NCBI GenBank assembly: GCA_029721435.1
Contig: CM056573.1
Location: 95,120,947-95,184,946, forward strand
Source of the DNA: Gymnothorax reevesii
Lineage: Eukaryota; Chordata; Actinopteri; Anguilliformes; Muraenidae
DNA length: 64,000 bases
Reading direction: 5' to 3'
Shown in pieces: positions 1 through 12,470 of the stretch (the stretch's first letter is position 1; every line of letters starts with the position of its first letter). A program made the translations under genes and the position numbers. The notes under the pieces were generated by a model. The model ran no database searches. It saw nothing but the letters and a program-made list of their open reading frames with translations, and was not told the DNA's origin.

Positions 1-3000
1 TAAAATTAATGAAGGAAAATTGCTACTCGGTGAAAAACAGTGCTGATTAGATTACTGTATCTATGTCTTAAAGAGCGCATTACTGAAGAAGAAAAAAATG
101 AAGAGTTTGTTTCCAAAATGCTATATCTCCATTTGAATCATTTTGACTAAATCAGCCTTTTCTATGCTGGCGCCTATTGCATTTCATAGAAAAACACATG
201 AAAAATGAAAAAATGAAAAAAATTCTTATTGCATGAATTCCAAAAAGCAGATTTTTGCACCATGTGTAAGATGCACATATCGCCCTATGGTATTATCTCA
301 ATTTTCTTAATTTAGGCACTTACTGCTTTTTGGAAACAAACTCTTCAAATATGCTCAATATGAACATCTGGCATGTATCACAACCTCCAGAAAAGTTTTA
401 TACTGCAAACAGTCTCTCTAAAGTATCTCATTTTATTTTAACATTAATTACCAGGAAATCCTCAAGAGAAAAACTGAGCTAAAATGCACAAGACTAAGGG
501 GGCAGCTCCTTTTCAATGAAATTACAGGACAATACAGTGCATTGAACTGAAACACAATAACTAGGGGTCAGACAAAGATACAACAGAAATTCAAAAGAAT
601 TTCATTTATTGTATTTATCAGATTTAAACGGCGTATATATTTTTAAAATCACAAATCCGCCGAATTCTACAAGTGGCATAAGTTCATTCCAAAAAACGCC
701 AAAAAAGGACTTGAATGTTCAAGACTCTTTTGGATAGGAAATCCTATGGGACAAAGAGCAGACCAAACTCAAAATACACAGTCACAAGAACGACCGGCTT
801 CATGCTGGGAGAAGGCCCATCAGGTAAAAATTCCTGCTCTTGACTGTGCAGGAACCTACAATGCCAAGCTCAAGAACAAAGGGAGACTGGCACCCCTCCC
901 CCAACGCCCTATCACAAACCTACCCCACGGATCTTTGAAGATCTCCCACCCCCCTCTCGCCTGTCCACAGTGTGGCAGACTGACGGAGCCGATCCTTGGT
1001 CAGCCATTTGCATTTCCAATGCACCAGGCCAGCCCTCTTCTGTGCTCCCGAGTCAAAGATAAGTCAACTGATCTACACACTTAAGGTGTCTGCATTCACA
1101 AGGGTGAAGGCAGGGTCTAGTTATAGGGGGATGAGGGGTGGCAGGCTGGAATTAAAATTACTAACTTACATTACTCACATTTGTCTCACCAATTAATAAT
1201 TTTCCATTAGGATTAGTTGCACATTTTTTTCAACCCACCTTTCAACAATGCTACTTTGTCCCAAAAATATCTTTCAAATTTTCATGTTGTAAGGGCCTTT
1301 CTTCCTGCAAGGGTAGAATTCAGATATTTATTAACTGACCAACAAAATCTCTTGTCGAATAGATGATTCAATCAGTAAAGGACTTGCCAATTCATTTTTG
1401 GAACTGATTAATCAGAAGGAAAAAATATAGACTTTCAACATTACAGGGGGAATCAACCTCATGCTTAGTGCACTTCCAAGAAAATCCAGTTAGATTACAA
1501 GGATATATGCATAATTTCTGCATTTTTAACATCAATGGATGGATGCTCAGCAAAGAATAGAGATTATTTCCGGAGTTTACCTGCTGAACAATCAGTCTTC
1601 TAGATCCATTCTGAATGAAGTTGGATGGAGCTGCCAATAGTGCAGGGACTACAGTCTGAAATGCTTCCAAATAAAGATTTTATCAAAGACACATAAACAC
1701 TAGACCCGTAAGTTCAGCCAAAGTTCTTAGGATTGGAGGAACCCAGTTGGGCCCATAAAATAATGATTTGGCTGCAAAACGAACATGGGGATTTACTGCA
1801 CCATGAGCAAGACACTGATCATGTGTATTTGATGAGAGAGACAGAGAAGGGTGGTGGCATTTTCATGATATGCAGAAAGAGTAAATTTAACCATCTCAAT
1901 GTACAACTGTGAACAGTGAGACTGAGAGATTTCCACTGGCTGATTAAGGGGCTTGGCACCAAGTTGTCTATATGTCCAGCTGTGAGCAGCCCCCCCTCCC
2001 AGCTTGGACAGTTGGGGACAAATCCAGAGATACAAGTCTGGCGGAGCTGGTGTGGGGGGCAGGGTTTTGTATTGTGCAATGAGAGGCCAATGGGGGCAGG
2101 GGTGGTGAGACTACCAAGGGTGTGTATGTGTCAAGATGATCCCAAGAAAGCCTTTGATTTTGAACAGCCCGCAAAAGGTAGTGAGCTCAAAGGTGTTAGA
2201 AATAATACTCAGCACAGACAGCAAGATCAATGCCACTGTACCACACATCTCTCCACACCCTGTCTGGCCACAGCTGTGTAAATCGCATCCTCAAGCACCG
2301 AAAGTCACACGATATCAGAAAAAAATGAACCAGGCCAAGGTAACAAGATGGAAAAATATGCCTTAACTTCCTTGTTAAGATTGCTTTATTTCTTTATTAA
2401 TGGACTTAGGTATCACTCAGTGCTTAGAAATGTATTTATGAAGTGTCCATTAAATAGTCAATATAACTTGTACCCAAAGGAACCCATTTCTAAGAAAATA
2501 AAAAAAGAAAGAAAGATAGATAAAGGAATTAATGAGTAAATAACACTTCAAAATATTGTAATTTATCAGATCCAGAATAGTGTGTGAACAACACCGAGGG
2601 CAAGTGATTGGCGATTTTTTTTTTTTGCAATGGCAAAAGAGGTGTAGGGTCAGGTAATGTTAAAATAGATCTGTAACTTCAAAAACATCGCCAGTGACCT
2701 TATCACTTGAACTTAACAGGAGCTGCAAGATCGGTTGAAATATTTATTTGAAATAAATTCATGGCTACTCTTCAACACCATTAGAGTGAAATCATAGTGG
2801 ATTTATTTCAGATTCTTATACTGATTAACCCCATAATTTAGCAATGAATAATTAATCAATGTACAGTAGAATATAATTTGACATTAACCCATAAAATAAT
2901 TTTCATGACCATACCTGTCAAACCAGGATCATTTTCTGCAATTGCAAGATTTAAGAAATGCTCATATGAAGCAGTAGTTTCAAAATATCTAAAACTGCTG

Positions 3001-4334
3001 TCACAAGGACCTGAATGCCGTTGGGTTAAAACTCCTGAAACATAGAACTGTTCAACCGACTTGACCGATTCCTTCCCCCACCCCACCTGAAATGTGCCTC
3101 TTCACCAAAAGTTAGTCGGTATAGAAAGTAACAAAACTACTAAAATTTAATTTTAAACGAAAATCAAGATTTATTCAGGCAAATATAGGCATGAAATGCA
3201 CGAGCGTCTACCAAGACAAACCTTGCAGCATGTGGGAATGGTCAAAAATGTAAAGAACCGAGCAAATGTTGCTATTATTCAGTAAATTATCGCAAGGCTA
3301 AGAAAACTTGGACAGCCCTATCTGAACACAGCAAGCAAACCCCCTACCCGCTGCGCATCATATTCTGATACTGCAATACAATAACACTCAACTTATGGAA
3401 CCGGTCTTATTTATATTTATTTTTAAAATGCAGGCCTGTAAGTATTTACAAATTGTTATTAATATACTTCAAGCAAAAGTTCGGTAATGAATTGTAAATG
3501 CATACATTTTGTATTTATTCATTCATCTATCTTTCTTTCGTTTTAGAAACTTTGTTTATACAATTCACTGACTAATAAATTTTAGCGAATTCACACTTCA
3601 CATTGAAATTGACCCTGACGGTGGGCATTTCTTTTTTCTTTCCTCGCTAGCCACAAAATCTAACCTGCTGATTGACCATTTCCTGGAGGGAGGTACCATT
3701 GACATCATTTCAAATCTCCGAACTGTCCCGTTTGAACTCTCCTTAATTTACCTTGGCTTTTGACTTGTTCGGAAGCGCCACACACACAATGGATTTACAC
3801 TGAAAACTTGCAGGATTTGTAACTACCATCTTTCTGTCGAAGTTGTGCTCTAAGGCGAACTTCTCGAGGACTCCACAGATTTTGGTAAGGTTGACAGAGA
3901 TTGATTAATAAGTCAGCTGATCTGGAGTCTATCCAGAGTAGCTCAACTTAAGCGTTAAGCTTTGACAAAGCGAGACTGAAACAAGATTGGACTCGTTTAG
4001 CAAGAAACAATTCTGATAATACTGACGTGGGGGTACATCAACCCATTTTGTGAATTTGGTAAATGCAGGAAAATCTACATTTAAGCGCAGAAAGTAGTTA
4101 ACCAAACGCATGCCTTCCATTTTGGATTAGAACTTATTTTTTGTTAACATGTGTCTATATCAGTGTAAATTGGAGTTCATACATTGGGCGCTCGCAAATT
4201 CATTTGATTGATAATGTCATTTGGACAACCGTCGTTTAATGTAGGCCTACCGAATTGGAACTCAAAGCCTTTGGGCCAAACTGGGTAAAGTCAACCATTT
4301 GCAATGAAATTTATCTCAACCAAACCGCGCATGT
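1..4334. other. No gene recognised; AT-rich host sequence
   Basis: Both strands were read and only short open frames (at most 112 codons) without recognisable domains were seen. No tRNA, paired inverted repeat or known transposon end was identified. It may be flank or 5' intron of vrtn downstream, but no exon can be pointed to. Confidence 0.5.
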
Positions 4335-4470
4335 TTTTTTTAGCTCGCCGGGACGAATGTCCGGAGAGCTATTGTCGTACCCCCGGCGTCCGCGTCCGTC
4401 CGCGTGCAGAAAAACTTCAACCTTGCCCCCCGGCGAGCTTTGTTGTCTTTCTGACAACTCCTGTTAAAAC
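4335..4470 (+). repeat. Palindrome-headed, GTCC-rich dispersed repeat
   Basis: The block opens with an interrupted palindrome (CTCGCCGGGACGAATGTCCGG), here broken to its core CCGGGACGAATGTCCGG, and continues with a CG-rich tract built on GTCCG. Its CpG density is far above that of the flanks. Its architecture (palindromic head, then GTCC-type tract) resembles the block at 13250-13500. The family is not identified. Confidence 0.45.
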
Positions 4471-4933
4471 ATCAGAATTACTTGCCGGCTGTGCCTGTTG
4501 GGCTATTGCGACATTGCTTTCGAACTCAATACTTGGTCACCGATGCAGCTGCGTAGGCTTTCAGTTTAAAAGTATACATTTAAAAAATAAAAAAACTAAC
4601 AAAAAGAACAACAGTATACGTGGGCATACTCAAATTATAAACGACAGTGCTTGAACTGTTCCTATGAGGGCATGCGTAAGATACTCGTCAGTAATTATCT
4701 TACTGATCACGTGACTTAAATCGAACCACGAGAGCAAATTGCTACATTAAGGTTGAGTGAACTCACCGTTGTCTGTCTTTTTTTTTTTTTTCTCCAGTTA
4801 TTCTCAATAACTTTGATTCGGTCAACTTGGGGGGGTCACATAACTTGTGGATTGCCTTCAATTGGGATGAGTCAGCTATTAGGAACAGGTCTGTGGCTGC
4901 GGATAGGTGTTTCACACGTCTATCTTATCCAGT

Positions 4934-4975
<42 letters not shown>

Positions 4976-5866
4976 TTTGAATATGTGGAAAAGTGTCTGC
5001 TACTGGGTTGTTTCACCATGACTGGCATGGTGGCCTAAACAAGACAATACGCACTAAGTGACAACTTGTACAGCAATGTTCTACCTACAGATTTTTAACA
5101 CGTTTAACTGATTATTCTTTAGAAATAATAATTAATCTAATCTTTCTTGGAGTGTAAATGTATTGCATTGGGCCACTAACCTTAAACAAGTTGAGGGATC
5201 ACTTGCTTTATTGAGTGACTGCTTAGCCATAAATGAGCTATTTATTCCATGAAAATTAAATATCCATATAAATTTATTGAGACAGTGTGGCTTTTCAATT
5301 CAGTATCATTGTTTTGTTCTTTAATATTTCATTATCCACGTGTCCATAGTCTCCCGATGTATAAAAACAAGATTCAGCAGGTCTCTAATTTGATTTAGTT
5401 AAGACATGTTTACCTGTCTTTACTAGTAAACTACATATTGTGAGTATTGTGTTACACTAACTACATATTGTGAGTATGAATCTCCTCTCCTTCTTGGCAA
5501 GCCTAGTTATTTCTGATATAATGCGTCTCGACAAGGCAAATAATTCCACTAAACAAAGAAAATCACTATTCTGAAAAATGTGCAGCTGGGTTAAAATCTG
5601 GTGGTACAACTGTTTTTGGAAATGGAACCACATGTGCAGTAGTACCCTGGGATTTGTCCTACCGACCTTGACCAATAAATGAATATTTTCTGCAACACAT
5701 TTGCAAATAATTTACTGCAAGCAAGGTTGTCAGGGATTATGGAAAAAGAGAGTTTAATTTGACTTTCTAGAAACAATTTCAGTTCAAACTGTGTACACAC
5801 AATTTTAATGATCAGCTGAGTATGTTTTGTATTATATTTGATTTTGGGCCAAACCTATGAACACTT
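4471..5866. other. No gene recognised; contains poly-T tract
   Basis: No coding signal. It includes a 35-base T run at 4936-4970, which could be the tail of an undetected minus-strand retroposon, and a short direct duplication of CTACATATTGTGAGTAT near 5430 and 5461. Confidence 0.4.
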
Positions 5867-6060
5867 GTTTTTATCACCTCTGCCAAGGAGGTTGTGTCAT
5901 TGACTTCATTTGTTGGTTTGTTTGTTTGGTTGGTTGGTTAGCAAGATTACACAAAACCTAAATGACACATTTTCATGACCATTTTATCAGAGGTGGAGCT
6001 AGACCTGACTTGGGGATCATCAGGTTTTGGAAGTGATCTGGCTCCAAGATATTTTTGAAG
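5867..6060 (+). repeat. CCTCTGCCAAGGAGG-headed dispersed repeat, fragment
   Basis: A head of CCTCTGCCAAGGAGGTT is followed by TTTG/TTGG-rich sequence. This head-plus-tetranucleotide structure recurs in many animal genomes as an interspersed repeat. The outer end of what seems to be the same family appears at 13900-14000 (CATAACCTCTGC...GTGGAGGTAA). Superfamily not determined. Confidence 0.4.
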
Positions 6061-6441
6061 GATTGTCAGATTATTGCTAGCGAAGGCAAATGTTTACATT
6101 TTCACATCTTCACAAATGCATCATATTTGAAGTGAGAAAAATTGCCAGGCAATTATCTCAATGATATCAAGAAAAAGTCACAAAAGAATATACAACCCCA
6201 ATTCTGAAATAGTTGGGACAAAGTGTAAATTGTGAATAAAATCAAAATGCAATAACTTTCAAATCAACCAGCCAATATTTTTTTCATATTAGCACAAAAA
6301 TGACGTAGCAAATGTTGAAAATGAGAAATTTTACAATTTTATCCACAAAATGAGATCGTTTCAAATTTGATGGCTGCTACAGGTCTCAAAGGTGGAACAG
6401 GGACCTGTTTACCATGGTGTAGCATCCCCTCTTCTTTTTAA

Positions 6442-6626
6442 AGATAATTTTTTGAGGATTTTCTGATTTGATAGTCACTCAGTGGAGAGCGACAGGAAGG
6501 TTGGGGCGAAGAATGGGGAAGACGTGCGGCAAATGACCCAAGCCGGAATCGAACCGGGTCACCGCAGGAAGGCCACAGACTTTATGGTGCACGCACTTAG
6601 GCCAATGAGCTACCGGGGCGTCCCCG
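6442..6626 (-). mobile_element. tRNA-derived SINE with target duplication
   Basis: Read on the minus strand, the head has RNA polymerase III promoter boxes: TAGCTCATTGG (A-box type) and GGTTCGATTCC (B box). The body contains a fish-SINE-like TTTGCCGCACGTCTTCCCC stretch and an A/T-rich tail. Perfect 15-bp copies of CCCTCTTCTTTTTAA flank it at 6427-6441 and 6627-6641. Copy C of the host Tc1 has that sequence once, which confirms the empty site. Confidence 0.85.
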
Positions 6627-7207
6627 CCCTCTTCTTTTTAACACAGAGTGGAGGCATCTGGGCATTGAGAAGGCACGTTTCTTGAGTTTAGCCATTGGAA
6701 TTTGATCCCACTCTTGTTTAATACAGGCTTCCAGCTGCTGGAGAGTTTTGGGTCTCCTTTGATGGACTTTTCGTTTAATTATGCGCCAAATGTTCTCAAT
6801 CGGTGAAAGATCAGGACTGCAGGCAGGCCAGTTCAGCGCACGGACTCGTCTACTACGAAACCATGCTATTGTAATAGTTGCAGTATGTGGTTTTGCATTG
6901 TCCTTCTGAAATCCACTAGGCCTTCCCTGGAATAGATGTCATCTGGAGGGGAGTATATGTCGCTCTAAAACCTTTATATACCTTTCAGCATTCATGGTGC
7001 TTTTTAAAACAGGCAAGTGTCCCACACCATGTGCCCTAATGCATCCCCATACAATCAGAGATGCTGGCTTTTAAACTGAACGCTGACAACAGGAGGGGTG
7101 GTCTTTCTCCTCTTTAGCCCGGAGAACACGACACCCATGATATCCAACAAGAATGTCAAACTTGGACTCGTCTGACACACAGAGCACTTTGCCACTTTGC
7201 TACAGTA

Positions 7208-7808
7208 GGCTGCCAAGCTGTCACGGAATCACAGTCCCATTACATTTTGGGTTGTAACTCTACAACTAAAGAAGATTAAATCAAGTATGACATGTCATAT
7301 TGAAGGTATTAACTTGTTCTTTGATATTACTAAGTGAAAATATATTTTTTGAGAAATTTTCCTGGAAGAAACAAGCAAAAACTACTCCGTCACGGAATTA
7401 CACAAAATTGACGTGGTTTTTTTTAATGTTGTGTTTAACTATTCAGAAAGTAATGTTCCTATCATAGTTAAGTTATGAAACTTCAATATGTTCATAATTA
7501 AGGTGTTTTTTGTTAATACTGTAAGTTATAGAAACAAATATTGACTTAAACCCTGCTTTATGGGCAAGAAATTTCAAAAAGTCAATGTCACGGAATTACA
7601 AGAGGCAAATTGTCACGGAATGACAACAATAGTATTAATTAGTTTCAATGTATTTATTTCAATATATTATACATATATACATAATTATTAAATTTTTTTA
7701 CAGTTTAGCAACATATTACAATAAGTTTTCCACTTATAATGACCAATCATAATACATACTTCCAATTTTTTTTTAAATCTCCATGTCAACATTGGCTTGG
7801 CGGCCCCC
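7208..7808. mobile_element. 601-bp MITE inserted in Tc1 copy A
   Basis: Copies B and C of the Tc1 lack this block, so its limits are clear. TA flanks both sides (7206-7207 and 7809-7810). The ends share an imperfect inverted repeat, GGCTGCCAAGC against GGCCGCCAAGC read from the right end. Inside are four copies of GTCACGGAAT (starting near 7220, 7389, 7587 and 7612). It has no coding capacity. The TA duplication suggests the Tc1/mariner superfamily. Confidence 0.7.
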
Positions 7809-8609
7809 TACACTCCATTTTAAGTGAGCCTTGGTCCACAGAATGCGGCGGCGCTTCTGGATCATGCTCAACAATGGCTTCCTTTTTGCATAATAGAGTT
7901 TTAGGTGGCATCTGTGGATGGCATGGCAGACTGCGTTTACTGACAGTGGTTTCTTTAAGTATTCCTGGACCCATTTATTAATGTCAATAACAGAATCATG
8001 CCGGTGAGTGATGCAGTGGCGTCTGAGGGCCTGAAGATCACAGGCATCCAGTAAAGGTCTAAGGCCTTGTCCCTTAGGCACAGAGATATTTCCAGTTACT
8101 CTGAATCTTTTGATGATGCTATGCATTGTCAATGATGAGATCCTCAAAGCCTTTGCAATTTGACGTTGAGGAACATTGTTTTTAAAGTATTCCAAAGTTG
8201 TTTTTTTTTACGCAAGCCTTCACGGGTTGGAGAGCCTCTGGCCATCTTTACTTCTGAGAGAATCAGCCTCTCTAAGACATCCCTTTTCTAGCCATTCTTG
8301 CTACACACCTGATGCCAGTTTACTTAATTACTTGCTAAATGTTCTTTCAGCTAATTCTCTCAAATATCAATTGCTTTTTCAGCCCTTTTTTTTGCCTGTG
8401 TCCCAACTTCATTGAGACTTGTTGCAGCCAGAAAATTTTAAATAAGCTCATTTTGTGGATGAAAAAGGAAAATGTCTGTTTCATTATTTGAAATGTTAAC
8501 TATGTTCTATTGTAAATAACATAAATTGGCTCGTGATCTGAAATTCATTGCATTTTGATTTTATTCACGATTTACACTTTGTCCCATCTATTTCAGAATT
8601 GGGGTTGTA

Positions 8610-8995
8610 GATTTGGACACCTTTCTGAAGCAGGGACTCAGACTTTGGCTGCACACACTTGCATTGCAATTGTAAAGTGATTAAGGGACAAAGAGACTTC
8701 CAATTACCAACTGTGTGGCCAATTGAAATTTTCAGTTGGCCACACAGCTGTCTTTTAGGTAATTGCATGCCAGGTGGAAACGCACCTGGGCCATCATGGT
8801 CTTGGATTTTACTTTACCTTTGTCTATTTGTTTATTTTGGCCCAAATAATCGATATCTCTGATTTTTTCGCAAACTGCCCTCTGGTATTGGTTTTCTGGA
8901 CCTCTGAAGATTTTGCCTGTAGGGGGTGCTTTTCAAAACATGCTGCAGAAAAATCCTTATCTCCGGCCCTATTACTGATACAGGTCTGGGGTTTG
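8610..8995. other. Intergenic; contains a perfect-looking hairpin
   Basis: No gene. A stem of 15 bp (14 matches) is formed by CAACTGTGTGGCCAA at 8708-8722 and its complement at 8736-8750, with a further outer pairing of CAATTACC (8701) with GGTAATTG (ending 8765). Probably a small foldback or MITE core. Confidence 0.5.
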
Positions 8996-9515
8996 GATGG
9001 ATTTGTAATATGAGGCTTCCTCTAGCACCACCATCATTCGCAATGCTTGTATCTGTTCTTGTTTCCATGGAAATTATGTTCGAATTCGGGCAAATTTGAG
9101 ATTATTTTTTTTCACTTGTTGGACCCTTATTAATCACCAAGCGACAAAAGAAAATTAATTTCAGATAGATCTTTGACACTTAAACTATTATGTTCTGCTG
9201 TAATTTTATATCAGATTTACCCTTCCAAAGTTGCTTACAACAGAAACAGTCACAAGTTCAAGGGCTTTGTCCATCCCTGGGGAAAAGTTTCATCATTATC
9301 TTGAATTTGCGCCTGTTGCATGTCAGATGACCTGAACTATACTGGAAAACGCCATCGGTTCAGTATATAGGCTTTTTTCACCACAAAAAAGGGACACAAA
9401 AAGTGAAAAATCTCAAATTTGCCCAAATTCAAACAGTTTCCATGGAAACCAGAAAAGAAACAACCATTGTAAATGACGGTGGTGCTAGAGGAAGCCGCAT
9501 ATTACAAGTCTATCC
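8996..9515. repeat. Foldback element with about 125-bp inverted arms
   Basis: The left arm at 8996-9126 and right arm at 9388-9515 are reverse complements with scattered mismatches. Landmarks are GGCTTCCTCTAGCACCACC, TTTCCATGGAAA and GGGCAAATTTGAGAT. About 260 bp lie between them with no open frame. It could be a MITE or an inverted duplication; no target duplication was identified. Confidence 0.7.
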
Positions 9516-11634
9516 AACTGAGTTTCTGTAGCATCACATCAGTGGTTGCCATGGCAACGGCTGTTTTAATGAATATATAGATCCGCAGAGAAACACCGCT
9601 ATTGAGATGACTAAACAGTGTTTGGTTATAATTTCAGCTGTAATGTGAAGGAAAAACATCCCTAATGTCACTACAGAGCTTTTTTCCAGGTTTCTATGTT
9701 CTAGTATTGATTTTGACCCCCCCCTCCCAAATCAATTTTAGCCGGAAACGGCCCATTAAATATGCATATTTTGATTTACTCATACTCAGGGGTACACATT
9801 GCGAGAAGCTCTGTACCGACATAGATCATCACAAAATGAAGAAAACTAGCAAATATGAAGTTAATTGGATGTGCAGTTGCTGAGAAATCTGTATTTTCTT
9901 GTTGAAGATCCGTAATTTTCGAAAAATGTGATTTTAGTTCAGCAGTAATAATGTGATCGAAGTTTGACAGTAATGTTCTCAGGAGGAATACATTTATTTT
10001 GTTTTTAGTGGTTTTAGGATTTTTTTTTACCTCCTCATAAGTAACTCCCTCTTCGTCAATCTGTGTTCCCTAGTTACATGTTTTTTTTTTTACATGTTAT
10101 TTTTTATTTTTCAGCAATATCCAATTAAATCTGGTATACCCTTGCTTAAATTCAGGTCTTTGTACACAAAATATACTACAAACTGTACATGCTTATCCCT
10201 ACAGTTGAGTTCTGCTAAGTGTATTCTTGTTCCATGCATGGTTACGTAATGTTTTTTACCCCGATAGCTTGTACACTTTCTAGTAAAAATCAAATTCAAA
10301 TCCCACTATCGAAGTTGGTCCTGGAAGTGTAATCCCACTTGATTCAGTTTATTCAGAATTAATTTGCCAAACTGGGCAGACTGTTGAAATTTTTATCAAG
10401 TCACTGCAGCTGAGAGTCTCTTGCCTTGATGAGGATGATGTAAGTGATGGTGTGTCAATAACACACAGAATATCCATCTCAGGTAGCCAACAAATGTCAC
10501 GCCGTGATGGCCAGTGTTTTGATTTGTCTTGTAATACAAACAAACTGTAAACAATATTTATTGAAGGAAGGCATCCTGAATAAAATGAATATATACATAT
10601 ATTTACATTTTTAATGCTCTCAGTTGTTTACAAATACTAAAAATTGAAATTAAGAGCTGAAGTTCCTTTCTCTCACTTCTTAAGCATGCTGCGAATGACT
10701 AATTGTAGGGGACCGCCTCTTTCTAGGCCAGGGAGTCCCAGTGCATCGCTAATTGCACAAGAATTCTCAGAAATTGGCTGGACACATGAATTTTAATTTT
10801 GAATTACTCTAAAAATAATGTTTCTAAGGTTTTGATATGTTGTAGATACCCCATCAGGGTACTATTTGGCTTTAAAAAAAATCAAGGTCACGTGACCCTC
10901 AAGGTGAATTTTGAGGTCAAAATATTGGTCAATAATTCATCACACCCAGAGTTACCAGAATGGGTTTAAAAATAGCTGATATGGAATGCTTGTGTGATTT
11001 GGAGATGGTGAGCTTTAGCTCATTGGGTGATTTGACATGGAATGACCCTTATACTAAGTTCCATAAGAATGGAGGCAATTCCTCATGGCCATCATTGAAA
11101 GTCACCACACTTGTAGCTGTTCCAGCCTTGAAGACGGAGATCGTGACGAATGTTTCCTTCGGAATACGACTCCATATTACGGACTATTTGAAGGATCACT
11201 TCCTACCTCAACACTAAAATTTTGAACCAAAATTGGCATTTTGCTTGGCTATAGGTCCCCTTAATCTGATCGACTACTAAGTTTTCTTTCGATTTTTTTT
11301 TTTTGATGGAAATGACAAGAATCTCCCTAAAAGAAAAGGTTCCCGGCATCAGTTGATCACTCCCTCCAACTATTAGCGAGTAATTGGGATTGAAAATATT
11401 TTTGTGAACCCCAGCTTTGACCTTAATGTCCTTGGCATTCACCATTGATGCAAGCAACCTTTAAGATTGTCAGCATAGAGCAAGGTTCATGTCGAGGAGA
11501 AAGCCACCTTGCAGATCTGTATCTTTCATAGAATCAAAGATAAAGACTTTTTCAACAGCATGTTTTGAAAAGCACGCCCTACTGGCCATTTTTTCAGAGC
11601 CCCATAAAATCCGAGTACACTTTACTTGAAGGTA
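9516..11634. other. No gene recognised
   Basis: AT-rich sequence with T-runs near 10080 and no supported gene, RNA or transposon end. An 85-codon open frame at 10960-11217 has no recognisable domain and is not called. Confidence 0.4.
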
Positions 11635-11717
11635 CCGTCATAAGAGTGACATGACACTGTCATAATTGTTACATGTGTCATGGAACGGTTATGACGGTGT
11701 CATGTCACTCTTATGAC
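11635..11717. repeat. Hairpin repeat with GTCATAAGAGTGACATGACA arms
   Basis: The left arm at 11637-11665 and right arm at 11689-11717 are near-perfect reverse complements of about 29 bp with a 23-nt loop. The downstream sequence to about 11825 continues with TGACATTGAC-type motifs, so the hairpin is probably one end of a longer non-autonomous DNA element. Confidence 0.65.
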
Positions 11718-12151
11718 GAAGTTGTCATAATCAAGACAACCCAAACAATGTCAACTTCTCATCTCAAAAACCAAATGACACTTAATGTCAAAGTTTATGA
11801 CATTGACATAGAAAACATTGACAGAAAGGGCACCTTTGGTTCATTAAGTGAATGAGTGAAGGCTAAAATTTGGTAGATAGGCATATGTATGGGTGCAATA
11901 TTATCTTTAATGTTCTGATCGGTTTGTTTTCACTGCATTCCTGGTATGAAGGACTGTGGTTTCTAGCGAAAGTACTACCCGGCTGAGCCGGCGCATAAGA
12001 TACGTGATCGCTAAATGTTAGTGATTAGTTTATGGGTACACAGATGATTTTAAACTTCTGACAAGCGCTGACCCACCAGGAAGTAAACGCTTGTCAATGA
12101 CGACTACCCAGACTCCTTGTACGAAGCAAAGCGAAGTAACAGAGTCTGGTT
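11718..12151. other. No gene recognised
   Basis: It contains ATGACA/TGTCA-rich sequence contiguous with the preceding hairpin and then unique-looking sequence. No coding signal. Confidence 0.35.
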
Positions 12152-12470
12152 TTACCGGGCTAGGGTATGGTACCCAAATCCAGAACCGTTCCTCTATTGA
12201 CCCCTTCTGACGCAAGCTACAGCGATCCCTTTTTTGGGCCCTTATTGGTCGACTTAGCAAAATTGCTTTTTTCCTCCTCTCTAGTTCTGAACTTCAAAGG
12301 TGTCCCAGGTCAAAGTACAAGGTGTATTGAGAGTGAGTCTATAGGGAGAGTAGAGTTCCCTAATGTAGTTATTCACCTGGGCCATCCTTGATGTGTGCCA
12401 ACATGGGGTGCTCAAAATGCTCTGAGCCATTTTTTCCCCCAAAATGTATCTTGGTTCGTCTTGAAACTTA
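12152..12470 (+). repeat. Dispersed repeat R1, copy 1
   Basis: Shares the order of landmarks ATGGTACCCAAA, CCGTTCCTCT, ACAGCGA, TAGTTAT.CACCTGGG and GCGCTCAAAATGCTC-like with 13513-13760. The copies are strongly diverged, so this is an old family. Not classified. Confidence 0.55.

Larger units (their letters stand above)
6409..8245 (-). pseudogene. Tc1-like transposase pseudogene (copy A)
   Basis: A DD34E-type transposase would bind the terminal repeats and move the element by cut-and-paste. The frame begins MARGSPTREGLR, then shifts within an A-run and resumes as EYFKNNVPQRQIAKAL, the first helix-turn-helix of the Tc1 DNA-binding domain, down to the ILWTKAHLKW region. There the 601-bp MITE interrupts it. 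Beyond the MITE the catalytic domain is scattered over several frames, with the SPIENIWR-type glutamate motif still legible before the terminal stop. The SINE lies just beyond the 5' part of the last codons, inside the element's coding end. It cannot encode an active enzyme. Confidence 0.85.
6191..8609 (-). mobile_element. Tc1-like DNA transposon, copy A (decayed, hosts two insertions)
   Basis: The ends are inverted repeats of about 50 bp: TACAACCCCAATTCTGAAAT at the left and its near complement ending GAATTGGGGTTGTA at the right, each abutting TA. The same ends occur at 25674-27256 (copy B) and 40413-41964 (copy C). Removing the SINE (6442-6626) and the MITE (7208-7808) restores a length near 1.6 kb, normal for Tc1. 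The transposase lies on the minus strand. Confidence 0.9.

Noticed and set aside
4255..4654. 70- and 116-codon frames near 4.3 kb as small genes
   Set aside because: They overlap in two frames across a CG-rich dispersed repeat, with no domain, splice or start context to support them.
6540..6626. A functional tRNA gene on the minus strand
   Set aside because: It has A- and B-box promoter motifs but no consistent acceptor or anticodon stem, and it is joined to a SINE body with a target duplication.
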